Positions 1-9,100 of a stretch of DNA of 49,261 bases are shown here, piece after piece. The DNA is taken from the NCBI GenBank assembly GCA_001247695.2, contig LGRX02025893.1:1-49261 (forward strand), given 5' to 3'. The DNA is from Cymbomonas tetramitiformis (lineage: Eukaryota; Chlorophyta; Pyramimonadophyceae; Pyramimonadales; Pyramimonadaceae). The notes under the pieces are model-generated. The model was not told the DNA's origin. It was given only the letters and a program-made list of their open reading frames with translations, and did not search any database. Every line of letters begins with the position of its first letter. Position 1 is the first letter of the stretch. The position numbers and the translations under genes are program-made.

Positions 1-454
1 TCATCATGAGCGTAAATTCTTCATGAGCGTAAATTCATGAGCGTAAATGTCTCAGCGTCCGAAGGGCGCGAGCACTGGAAAAAATGTTTTTTCGCGCATA
101 TTATTTATGATAATTTTTTAGGTTTGAGTAGACGTTTTTCCTAGAATTTTGTCGACCAGAAGGTATTTTTCGACCCCTGTTTTGCTTCTTATAGTGAAAT
201 ATGGTGTCCTTTGCTTCAAACCCTAAAACTTGCGGTATGATCTTGCTTTAGCTTGTATGTTTTCTTGATATGTGATATGAAATTTCAGTACCCAGCGACC
301 TGAGTTTTTTACGAAGGTCCTGGGGAAAGAGCAACAAAACGCCTGGAGAAGCTGGAGAGCCTTGAGCTCTCCAGTGAGGAACCAAAACCGTAAAGCGCAA
401 CATTACGCATAACTGAAAGAACAAAAGAGTAACAACATCAGAACTATAACGAGC
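1..454. other. Left-edge noncoding stretch with short direct repeats
   Basis: No gene is recognised here. The first ~50 bases contain three close copies of ATGAGCGTAAAT, which resembles the Gag start of the LTR element at 16328 (ATGAGCGTTAATTC), so the edge may hold debris of a related element. The remainder is AT-rich and probably the 5' UTR or promoter region of the LINE that follows. The LINE's exact 5' end could not be placed. Confidence 0.3.
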
Positions 455-2662
455 TTGATTTTCGCGTTTTTGATAACTTCACACAGGAGAATTATGAACG
501 AAGAAGGACCCACAGATATGGACTCTTTCACTCAGCCAGAAACCATTCAGCAGAAATATGACTTTATGAGGAGTATGAATTCAGACGTGATCCGCGACAG
601 TGATAAGTGGAGCACTAAACTGGACCAGGACACAGTTTCATCCCTCATCTATGCCACTTTCCTTGCGAAAGCAGACGCAGTCTTCGCAGCACGTAACATT
701 CCGATAAATCACAAGAAGTTTTTCGGAAACATCGAAAGGCCATCCACTATGTGCACTTTCCTGTGGAACATTTTCAGACACGCGACAAATATGTGCTCAG
801 TGAAAGGAAACGAAGTTGTCATTGAGTCAGCAGCAGCAACCACAAACGTCGAGAAACTGATCAAGTACACCAGGAACACAGTTCAGAGGGAAAACATCAG
901 AAACATCGTTGAAACACTCCTGGAATATGACTTGTACTTTCCCACACCGGAGTCAGTTCAGATACAAGTAGACGAACGCATTGCAAAACAGGCATCGGAG
1001 CAAACACAGCAGTCCCCCTCAGCCTCTGGACTTGCAGAAATCGACCTGGGTGCACGCGAGGGAGCACAAGCCGAAGGTGACCAAAACGAGGACACCTGGG
1101 AAGAAAGAGAAGAAGCAGGTACAAAATTAAACAGCCTCGCATTCCTCCATTGTTTAATCACAACTGACGCATTGCAAAACGCAACAACGAAAGCCCACGC
1201 ATTTCTCCATTGTTTAATCACAACTGACGCATTGCAAAACGCAATAACGAAAGCTCACGCATTCCTCCATTGTTTAATCACAACTGACGCATTACAAAAC
1301 GCAATAACGAAAGCCCACGCACAGCATTTAGAGATAGCAAGCATTTCTTTTTTCATTTGTGCATTACTAACAGTTGTGAACACAGGCGAGTACGACGGAA
1401 TCGACGGTCTGACTGGACAACGAGAAGTGTCGCTTGTCAGCCACGAAGAGGAAGCGGAATTCGACTTCGCATCTCTTCAAACGGCAGTGGACTACTCTGA
1501 GACGGTGAAGAAAACCGAAACCGAAATCGAAGGCCACGAAGGTGACTTGGAGAACGAAGACTTCCTACAGACGCTGAAGATCACGAGGCACAACGTCCAG
1601 AACACCGCGCGCTTCACTGGACGCGAGCTTAGCGAAGTAAGAAGGCAGTGCGAGGAGACCCTGACCAGGAAGCATCTCGACGTTGGCTCATTGGCGGTTG
1701 ACGGTCTGACGCGAAAGGTGGACGCATCGGGTGTTGCTAAGGTAAAAACCTCCCTCTCACTTCACGTAAAAAAGCATTCACACAGATACCGCTCTTGCAT
1801 TAAGCTCCATTTTTCTTTTAAAGCTCGCATCTCTACAAACATTACGAAACCGCGCATTCTAACTAGAGTTAACACGCAGACTCCCTTCATCAAAGTTCAG
1901 CTAAAGAGCGAGGAAGAAGCGACTGCAATCCTCGAGCTGGGAATTCTTCTGGTGGACGGACAGCGCTTTAACATCACGCCTAAATCTTCCAGACTGACTC
2001 GATTTAACCTGTTCTTGCGTGCTTCCGCTCCCAATCTTCAGGTCTCAACGGATAACATAGTCTCATTCCTGCTCACGACTCCATTTTCAAGCTTTGTTAA
2101 GCGGGTGGTCTTCCAACAGACATTCACAGAACATCCAGGAAAGGGCAGAGGATCACGGCTGGTCAGAAGGATCTACGCAGTACTCAGGCCCCCAGTTGCA
2201 GCAGCACCGGAACCGGCAGTACCGGACATTCAAAATCCGGAGCACGCAGTTTACTTCATTCCACTCCAGTACATCTACAACCCCGTTGGAGTAGTCCTGA
2301 TTACCCAGTGCAGTGCCCACGAGTGTTTCAAGTGTGCCCCATCTCCCAAAAGGTTCGGTCATTGTTCCAAGAACTGTATGGACAGCGGGAAAGGGAAGGG
2401 AAAGGGGAAAGGATCTGGTAAAGGAAAAGGATCAGGAGGAGGAGGCCCTCCAGGATTCCCACCAGGAGGCCCTCCGGGACCGCCGAGTACCCCCACAAAA
2501 AACTCAGCCAACTGGGAAGCAGCAAAAGCTAAAGCATTAAAGAGAAAGCTCACCCCCTCAGCTCTCAGCCCTGCCCACAAGATCCCCGCAGGAGGCAGCC
2601 AAAGACAACCCCTGACACAGGAAGGTGACGGAGGAATTAATCTTGCTGAAGGTAGATACTGA
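455..2662 (+). CDS. LINE ORF1: Gag-like CCHC protein, with two intron-like segments
   Basis: This is a 735-codon frame. The first ATG at 455 is weakly supported, and the Met at 494 (MNEEGP...) is an equally good start. The protein is mostly hydrophilic. Near residues 620-640 it has a zinc-knuckle-like CFKC...FGHCSKNC arrangement (CX2C X8 H X4 C), followed by a Gly/Lys run and a Gly/Pro-rich run. This is typical of nucleic-acid-binding ORF1 proteins of LINEs. A segment around 1880-1980 (VQLKSEEEA...LLVDGQRFNI) resembles the RRM-like stretch seen in such proteins. Two internal segments (1119-1385 and 1742-1879) are T-rich, carry GT...AG ends and branch-point-like motifs, and break the protein character. 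Both are multiples of three, so the frame stays open. The first contains a threefold 60-bp repeat. It likely binds element RNA; that role is inferred from the family. Confidence 0.6.
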   Translation: MIFAFLITSHRRIMNEEGPTDMDSFTQPETIQQKYDFMRSMNSDVIRDSDKWSTKLDQDTVSSLIYATFLAKADAVFAARNIPINHKKFFGNIERPSTMCTFLWNIFRHATNMCSVKGNEVVIESAAATTNVEKLIKYTRNTVQRENIRNIVETLLEYDLYFPTPESVQIQVDERIAKQASEQTQQSPSASGLAEIDLGAREGAQAEGDQNEDTWEEREEAGTKLNSLAFLHCLITTDALQNATTKAHAFLHCLITTDALQNAITKAHAFLHCLITTDALQNAITKAHAQHLEIASISFFICALLTVVNTGEYDGIDGLTGQREVSLVSHEEEAEFDFASLQTAVDYSETVKKTETEIEGHEGDLENEDFLQTLKITRHNVQNTARFTGRELSEVRRQCEETLTRKHLDVGSLAVDGLTRKVDASGVAKVKTSLSLHVKKHSHRYRSCIKLHFSFKARISTNITKPRILTRVNTQTPFIKVQLKSEEEATAILELGILLVDGQRFNITPKSSRLTRFNLFLRASAPNLQVSTDNIVSFLLTTPFSSFVKRVVFQQTFTEHPGKGRGSRLVRRIYAVLRPPVAAAPEPAVPDIQNPEHAVYFIPLQYIYNPVGVVLITQCSAHECFKCAPSPKRFGHCSKNCMDSGKGKGKGKGSGKGKGSGGGGPPGFPPGGPPGPPSTPTKNSANWEAAKAKALKRKLTPSALSPAHKIPAGGSQRQPLTQEGDGGINLAEGRY
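1119..1385 (+). other. Possible intron 1 in ORF1 (GT...TACTAAC...AG)
   Basis: The segment starts CAG|GTACAAAA and ends GAACACAG. A perfect TACTAAC lies at 1365-1371, so its branch A would be 15 nt from the acceptor, and a T-rich tract precedes it. It is 267 nt long, a multiple of three. Splicing would join an acidic stretch to another acidic stretch and remove a hydrophobic repeat. An in-frame coding repeat expansion is the alternative. Confidence 0.4.
1139..1318 (+). repeat. Three tandem 60-bp repeats inside ORF1
   Basis: Three near-identical 60-bp units begin at 1139, 1199 and 1259. In the open frame each encodes a 20-residue unit containing FLHCLITTDALQNA. The unit length preserves the frame. 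They fall entirely inside the putative intron 1. Confidence 0.9.
1742..1879 (+). other. Possible intron 2 in ORF1 (GT...TTCTAAC...AG)
   Basis: The donor is AAG|GTAAAAAC, a branch-point-like TTCTAAC lies at 1857-1863, and the acceptor is ACACGCAG. The segment is 138 nt, also a multiple of three. Removal would place GVAK directly before TPFIKVQLKSEEEA, giving a more regular RRM-like stretch. Confidence 0.35.
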
Positions 2663-3269
2663 GAAATTGGACTGTTAAACCTGTTTCTTCTCTCTGAACA
2701 CTCTCTCAGACTTTGTGCTTTCAAGCATCTGATATGCAAGTGACCCTCACTAGCATCCCACCAGAAGAGTCAATCTCTTCCTTGCTCTGCTCATTGTGAC
2801 CCACCGGCCAGCAGTAAATTTAAGTATGCACAGCACATATTTACACCCCTGCTCTTGCTTTGCTCTTCTCTTTACAACTGCTGTTCACTCCCCACAGTTT
2901 GTCTCACCACACAACACATATTTCCCTCGACTTCAAAAGCTCAATCTTGAACCAGAGCACGGGCATACAGATAGCTCAAAGTTCACTCTCAAACTTGCAT
3001 TACATAGACACCTTCATCATAGGGACCCTCCCGTTTACGGCACACCGTCACTAAATAAATACAAAGCACACACCTGGCATAATAATAACCTGCCGCTTGA
3101 TAAACACTTATGCAGTGAATACAGTTCCTCACATAGCTCACCCTCCGAGGCACCCGAACCAACAAACTTATATGAAAACCTGCACCGGTTGTCAAACACC
3201 AAAATATTAATAAATAACCACACACGGTTCCTAGCAAACTTAAGAGGACGGGAAACCAAAGGGTAGGCA

Positions 3270-3358
3270 ATTTAATTTAGATTATTTCTCTCTGATTTTA
3301 GATTAACCCATTTTTCATGTTGATTTTAGATTAAGTTTTTTTTATCTCATCCGGCTAT
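3270..3358 (+). repeat. Left terminal inverted repeat of the Mutator-like element
   Basis: It pairs with 5096-5184 in reverse complement, with only scattered mismatches. It contains two direct GATTTTAGATTAA blocks, a typical subterminal arrangement for transposase binding (inference). Confidence 0.8.
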
Positions 3359-3460
3359 TACCGGTGCATGCATCCATGACGCTGCACTGTACCTGTTGAG
3401 CTATCGCCATGCCATGCGAAATATTACACTGAAGAGTTGTCTTGCCGTGATGTCCATATG

Positions 3461-3555
3461 TCCGAATGGAACCAAAACCGTCCGATTTTAATCGAACGGT
3501 TTTTGGTTCCATTCGGAAAGATTCACGGCCGTGAATCTAAAAGTCACGGCCGTGA
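3461..3555. repeat. Perfect palindromes in the Mutator-like element
   Basis: Positions 3461-3517 form a long hairpin with ~21-bp arms beginning TCCGAATGGAACC. Positions 3519-3538 are a perfect 20-bp palindrome centred on CGGCCG, and 3544-3555 repeats its core. They would form stable cruciforms or RNA hairpins. Confidence 0.85.
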
Positions 3556-3642
3556 ATAACGACTCTTTACGCATAATGACTTTTATTATTTGCCATCTTT
3601 GCCACAATAGACACTCACGGCGTGTTCTGCTTGAAAAAAAGT

Positions 3643-4530
3643 AAGTAACTTGAAGCCTTGAGCTTCAAGTTACTGAAAGATATGTATCTTGGCAGTATGT
3701 GTGCCAAGTTTCGTGCTCTAGGACGCACGGGAAGCCCTCGGCTGTTTGGCATCTTTGGGTTTGGGTGTCACGTTCGAACCCAAACCCAAAACATCTGCCT
3801 TAGAAATACATTGCGCGTTTCGCGCACAAGTAACTTGAAGCCTTGAGCTTCAAGTTACTCAAAAATATGTATCTTGGCAGTATTCGTGCCAAGTTTCGTG
3901 CTCTAGGACGCACGGGAAGCCCTCGGCTGTTTGGCATCTTTGGGTTTGGGTGTCACGTTCGAACCCAAACCCAAAACATCTGCCTTAGAAATACATTGCG
4001 CGTTTCGCGCACAAGTAACTTGAAGCCTTGAGCTTCTGGTAACTTAAATATATGTACCATGGTAGTATTCGTGCCAAGTTTCGTGCGTTAGGACGCACGG
4101 GAAGCCCTCGGCTGTTTGGCATCTTTGGGTTTGGGTGTCACGTTCGAACCCAAACCCAAAACATCTGCCTTAGAAATACATTGCGCGTTTCGCGCACAAG
4201 TAACTTGAAGCCTTGAGCTTCTGGTAACTTAAATATATGTATCTTGGCAGTATTCGTGCCAAGTTTCGTGCTCTAGGACGCACGGGAAGCCCTCGGCTGT
4301 TTGGCATCTTTGGGTTTGGGTGTCACGTTCGAACCCAAACCCAAAACATCTGCCTTAGAAATAAATTGCGCGTTTCGCGCACAAGTAACTTGAAGCCTTG
4401 AGCTTCTGGTAACTTAAATATATGTACCATGGTAGTATTCGTGCCAAGTTTCGTGCGTTAGGACGCACGGGAAGCCCTCGGCTGTTTGGCATCTTTGGGT
4501 TTGGGTGTCACGTTCGAACCCAAACCCAAA
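3643..4530 (+). repeat. 185-bp satellite array, four full units plus a partial
   Basis: Units start at 3643, 3828, 4013, 4198 and 4383, exactly 185 bp apart. Each unit carries a hairpin made of TTTGGGTTTGGG and CCCAAACCCAAA, with a GTTCGAACCC block resembling a pol III B box overlapping its right arm. In the first two units a second hairpin (AGTAACTTGAAG / CTTCAAGTTACT) is intact; in later units one arm has diverged. Small open frames inside are repeat artefacts. Diverged units recur at 25755-26170. Confidence 0.9.
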
Positions 4531-4531
4531 G

Positions 4532-4895
4532 GCAAAGGCATAGGACAGTTTCGTAGATTCTGTCCCGATGCCTTTGCAACCTCGCTTGCTAACTCATATT
4601 ACAATGAATATTCAACATTCAAGCGTTGGATACCCCACGCCAACGGGAAGCGCTCGGCTGATTTGTTATTTGGGTATGCGCACCCAAATGACAAAAAACG
4701 CATCTTTGAAACTCGTTAGTTTCAAAGATGCGTGGCCGATGCCTTCGTGCTTATGTGTGTTAATCCATATGAAATATTCCATGGAATAAATGTGAATATC
4801 CCGCACAAACGGGAAGCGCTCGGCCGTTTTGTAAAATTAGGGTGCACCCAAAATACAAAACGCATCTTTGAAACTCGGAAGTTTCAAAGATGCTT
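4532..4895 (+). repeat. Diverged hairpin repeats following the 185-bp array
   Basis: A stem at 4532-4548/4560-4577 (GCAAAGGCAT...ATGCCTTTGC) is followed by two related units. Each holds a GGGAAGCGCTCGGC block and a hairpin with arms CATCTTTGAAACT / AGTTTCAAAGATG (4698-4733 and 4861-4894). Sharing GGGAAGC-CTCGGC with the 185-bp units suggests a sister subfamily. Confidence 0.75.
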
Positions 4896-5095
4896 GCCGG
4901 TCGCGTGCAGCGGTAAAAGGCAAGTCAAAGGGTTTAGGATATAGAAGAAGTACAGGGGCCTTTTTTAAAAGCAGAACACGCCAGCGAACAAAGCTTTTTG
5001 GAGGCTTCCTCATGATGGCTAGCGGGAACTAGTGCGTTTGACCTGTGTGCACATGATTTGAACAGGAGTCGTGAAAAGGACCACCGGGCATGGGC

Positions 5096-5184
5096 ATAGC
5101 CGGATGACATAAAGAAAACTTAATCTAAAATCAACATGAAAAAGAGTTAATCTAAAATCAGCAATAAATAATCTAAATTAAATA
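5096..5184 (-). repeat. Right terminal inverted repeat of the Mutator-like element
   Basis: It is the reverse complement of the left TIR, including both GATTTTAGATTAA blocks and the ATAGCCGGATG inner end. Confidence 0.8.
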
Positions 5185-5635
5185 TTTTTCCAAACCAAAG
5201 CAGGAAACACTTCACAATATGCAGGCAACTTAACGCGGCATACTGTTAACTCAATGCATTATACAGAAAGTTTAATAATACTTACACGATGCCTGGAAAA
5301 CAACATGCGGTCAACAAATAACACAAATAAACCCATATGCTTTCCGAAGCGGGTGGTTACTAACCTGAAGCGGGTCACGGTAAACTTAGCTCGGTGTTTA
5401 AACAACTTAGAACTGAATGCAATACACCGTAATAGTACTGATAAAATAATCTTACGAGAGACTCGGGGGCACGGACACATGTTTCTAGGGGAAAAGGCGG
5501 CTGTAAGCACAAAAATAATGGGAAACCCTAACCTCTTGAGTCGACACCTAGTGAATACGGGACGGGTGGAAGTGCGTAGAAGTAAAATGGGGCGAAAATA
5601 TTTCACACAATGCTTATATATGACAAAAAGGGTTA

Positions 5636-6136
5636 GTGGGAAAAAAAATAAAGGCAACCGGACAACCTTGGACCGGAAGCGAATTGCATGAGGCACAATT
5701 CGTTAAAAATCGAAAATTTGCAAAAATGAGCCTAGAACCAAAAAATTTCAGGGAAGGGACCCGAGGACATATACGAAACCATGTGCGAAAGAGGAATGCC
5801 CAAATAAACGGTATGGTAGCTGAGGGGAGGCAACAAGTGGGTGTAACGCGTAACACGGTGAGCACAATAATGTTCAGAAACCACGGGAGCGGGGGAAGCG
5901 AGGTGCGCACTGGTCTTATAAAAGACACGCGGAGTGTAGTCAAGCGGGCTACAGATAAACCAATACGGTGCTCGGAAATAATACAGCGATATATTGCAAA
6001 TCTAACGCGGTGGAAGAAAAACTTAAAAAAGTATACCTTCAATCTGGTATGGACCGAAAGGGCTGTTAACTCAACACAATATATGTATCTTATAGTAAGC
6101 CCAGCATGGTTTGAAATATATTTTAAATGGAAATAA
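5636..6136 (+). other. Open frame just upstream of ORF2, function unknown
   Basis: This 166-codon frame overlaps the previous open frame and the start of ORF2, each in a different reading frame. The product would be very basic, without a recognised domain. It could be a frameshifted N-terminal part of ORF2 or a chance open frame in T-poor leader sequence. Confidence 0.25.
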
Positions 6137-9100
6137 AAATAGATAAAGCTATAAGCGGTAGCATAATTATGACATATTACATAATGAGACACCTCTTGAG
6201 ATGTGAGGAAAATATTATTAAAACACGAGCGGAAATGCAAACAACCACTTACGGGCCCACTATCATGCTTCTTCATATAATGGCGGAACTCAGCAGAATG
6301 AAGTTGAACCCTAAAAAATATTTCCCGGGACCCAGAGTCATAATACACCTAGCCCACAAGAGACCTAAGGCTTGCAAAGGGATAAGTAAGAGCGCCTTGA
6401 AATACATGATTCAAAACCCCAAAACGGCATGGCTTTGGGAGAGAACACGGACTCAAACTGCAAAGAAACCCAAAATGAATTTACCTTCAAGAATAATGAA
6501 ATATAAAACTCACCACAAGAAGGATAACGATACTAAACAATATAATATTTCGGAACCCGAGCAGCTGTTAAGCGGTGGAGCAAGCACCGAAGATAACGCA
6601 GTAGTTGAAACCACAATGACCACGGAATCACTCCTTTCAGAAAAGGGGTGGTTAAATGCAACTCATGTTGGTGATGCAATGAAAATACGGGACCCGAGTA
6701 CCATAGCCCCTATGGACCTTACAGACATGATGCTCAAGATGACAGGGGAGGACCAAAAACTCACACAACTCATTAATAGCAGACTCAAGAAATATGGCCA
6801 CACACAAATAGGCGTGTGTGACAATATACATTGGCGTCTCATAATGATTCGCTCATCATCACCTGGGAAAATAGAAGCTTACATATATGATCCCTTTGGA
6901 GATAAAGCTGAAAGAGAAACCATTAATATGATTGAGGCAGCACTCAAAACCTGGTTAAAAAATTTCATAACCATTACTGAATATAATGAATTCACAACTA
7001 CCACTAGCAAGGAAACATTTCAAACAGATACATACAACTGTGGCACATGGGTAGCAAAAGCCGCCTTCAGATGGGCACAATGGAACAGAGGCTTGCACCA
7101 GACCTCATTTTTCGAGTACCTAAAATCTGATTTATATATTGGGGAGTATGGCAACAAAACGATGCAAAAGGAAATACATAAATACCGATTAGAAATGAGG
7201 GAAGAAATAGGGCTGCAGGTAAAGAATACCTGTAACACACTGGAGCTCAAACACTTGGAGCACGCTGGAAATGACGCCGCAATCAGCGGCCCTAATATGA
7301 CCTTATCTCCCCACCACATCCTCACACGCAGAGGTGCCACAACCAAAAAGCAGATAGAAACTCTGGTAGAAACTTTCAGACTGAAATGGAAGACACACAC
7401 CACTAATGAAACAATAGTTTCAGAAGCCATCGAATCGCATAGGAAATATCATCACACCTCGAACACGGATAACACCAACATTCAAATTCATCTTCTTGTG
7501 GCTAAGGACATATGGTCAACTGCAGTCCACATCATTCCAGAAAGACAGATTATTCACTGTGAGTTTGATACCCCTAACAATAAACACCAGAAAGACATTT
7601 CCACACTTTTTCCTCAAGACCTGAGGGTGCACCGCATAACCCTGAAACTGGGAGTACACCCGAATAACATGGGGGTTTTCAATTTTACACTAGCCCACAA
7701 AGTCTATCACATCCTGCACAACACCAAATTCTTCTCAGCAGCACAATTGAACAGAGACCTACTATACGAACTTGAAAACCTAAACATTAGAATTCTACCA
7801 CAAACGGGCAGAGAAGCCAGGATAATCAAACACGAAAATAACAAAGCCATTTCGACCATACGACAATCACTGAGAACTCACCTTCCGAAAATTGATGCAC
7901 ATCCAACAAAGCCAAATTCTGAGCACAAAGACTGTAAATCCATTCACACTGCTTATAATCACCTCATCTCAGGCAAAGGAAGGCCTTCCTGTGAACCCCA
8001 CACATATGGATACCGCAGGAAACACTCTCATAAACAAAAGAGAATAATCCGTAAAACCAAATGCACAAACAAAATCTTTGATATCGAGAACATTTATGAC
8101 GCAGATGGCAGATGCATACTACAAAAAGCAAAACACAAAAACGCCATGAGACAGTCAGAAGAAATAGACCGACTCACTAAACTACAACTAGCACAACACT
8201 CTAACAATTTGATTATAATGGGTATGAATATGAGAGGCCTCCGACACCACAAAGAAGATAAAGACAGTTTAATCAAGTTAGAAACAATCTGCAATCTTTT
8301 AATCGACGGACGGGCTGATATAATATGTATATCAGAAACCAAGGTAAATACTGAAAACCTTGCATTAATCAAAACCCTAATGACACAAAAAGGAATCCAA
8401 TTTCGCACGTCTCATGTAAATGAGAGAGCTTCTATTGGTTCCATGATCCTATGGAATCCGAAGAGTTTGCCACTATCCACCTCGGTCACCACAATCGATG
8501 GAGATGCAAAGAGAGCAGTAATGACCAAATTTTCAGGAAATAATGGTTTTGAGCTCTACATAGCCAGCGGTTATATGAATGATGCTACATTAGTAGAGGA
8601 ACAAGTGGAATTATATGACACACTTACTGATTGGGCAGGTAGGTCAGGAAATAATCCAAAAAAGGCCTACGTAGAGATAGGTGACAAAAACTGCACCATT
8701 ACCCCAAATCAGCGGGTGTCAGGTGGAAATTACATGTCGTATCAAGAACATGTCGAAAAGAATAAGCATCTTTTAACCTATTTCAACAATGACAGATGCT
8801 CACTCAATGAACTGATAATGGACCGAAATCCAAACACGGAAATTTTCACACATGTCATATCCAAAAACTCAAAAGCAAAACTCACCCATATCATGGCCAA
8901 CACAGCTATGGCAGAAATGACCGTTAAAACAGGATGGACGGAGGAAAACCCTTATATCATCTCCGACCACGGGATAGTATGGGCTGAATTTAAGCTCCCT
9001 AAAATCGACACCAAACCGCAGATTTCCACCGATACAACTTTGCCAACACCTAGATTTAATGGTGCCAAGGAAACCACACATGATGAGTACCCAGGGTACC

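Larger units (their letters stand above)
3262..5191. mobile_element. Nonautonomous Mutator-like TIR element with 9-bp TSD
   Basis: The left end (about 3270-3358) and right end (about 5096-5184) are inverted copies of each other over ~90 bp, each holding two GATTTTAGATTAA blocks and the shared motif CATCCGGCTAT at its inner end. The element is flanked by AAACCAAAG at 3253-3261 and 5192-5200. A 9-bp target duplication with long TIRs is the hallmark of the Mutator superfamily. No transposase is encoded. The interior is packed with hairpins and a 185-bp satellite array. It interrupts an open frame of the LINE. Confidence 0.8.
2796..5691 (+). pseudogene. Unrecognised open frame split by the Mutator-like insertion
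   Basis: The frame opening at 2796 runs into the left TIR and stops at 3264-3266. On the far side the frame resumes from 5203 and stays open to 5691. With the insertion and one 9-bp target copy removed (3262-5200), the two parts are in the same reading frame with no stop at the joint, giving roughly 320 codons. No domain is recognised. The plus strand here is A/C-rich and T-poor, which lengthens open frames by chance, so coding is not proven. It may be an N-terminal part of LINE ORF2 or a long leader. Confidence 0.4.

Noticed and set aside
2359..2739. Minus-strand Pro-rich frame
   Set aside because: It is the antisense of the Gly/Lys and Gly/Pro runs of ORF1.
3658..4031. Two near-identical 62-codon frames
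   Set aside because: They arise from the 185-bp satellite period and encode nothing recognisable.
3643..4530. Hammerhead ribozyme in the satellite (retrozyme-like)
   Set aside because: No CTGATGA...GAAA core could be found in the unit.
5259..6348. Minus-strand frames of 145 and 244 codons
   Set aside because: They are antisense to T-poor plus-strand sequence, hydrophobic and low-complexity by composition, with no domain.
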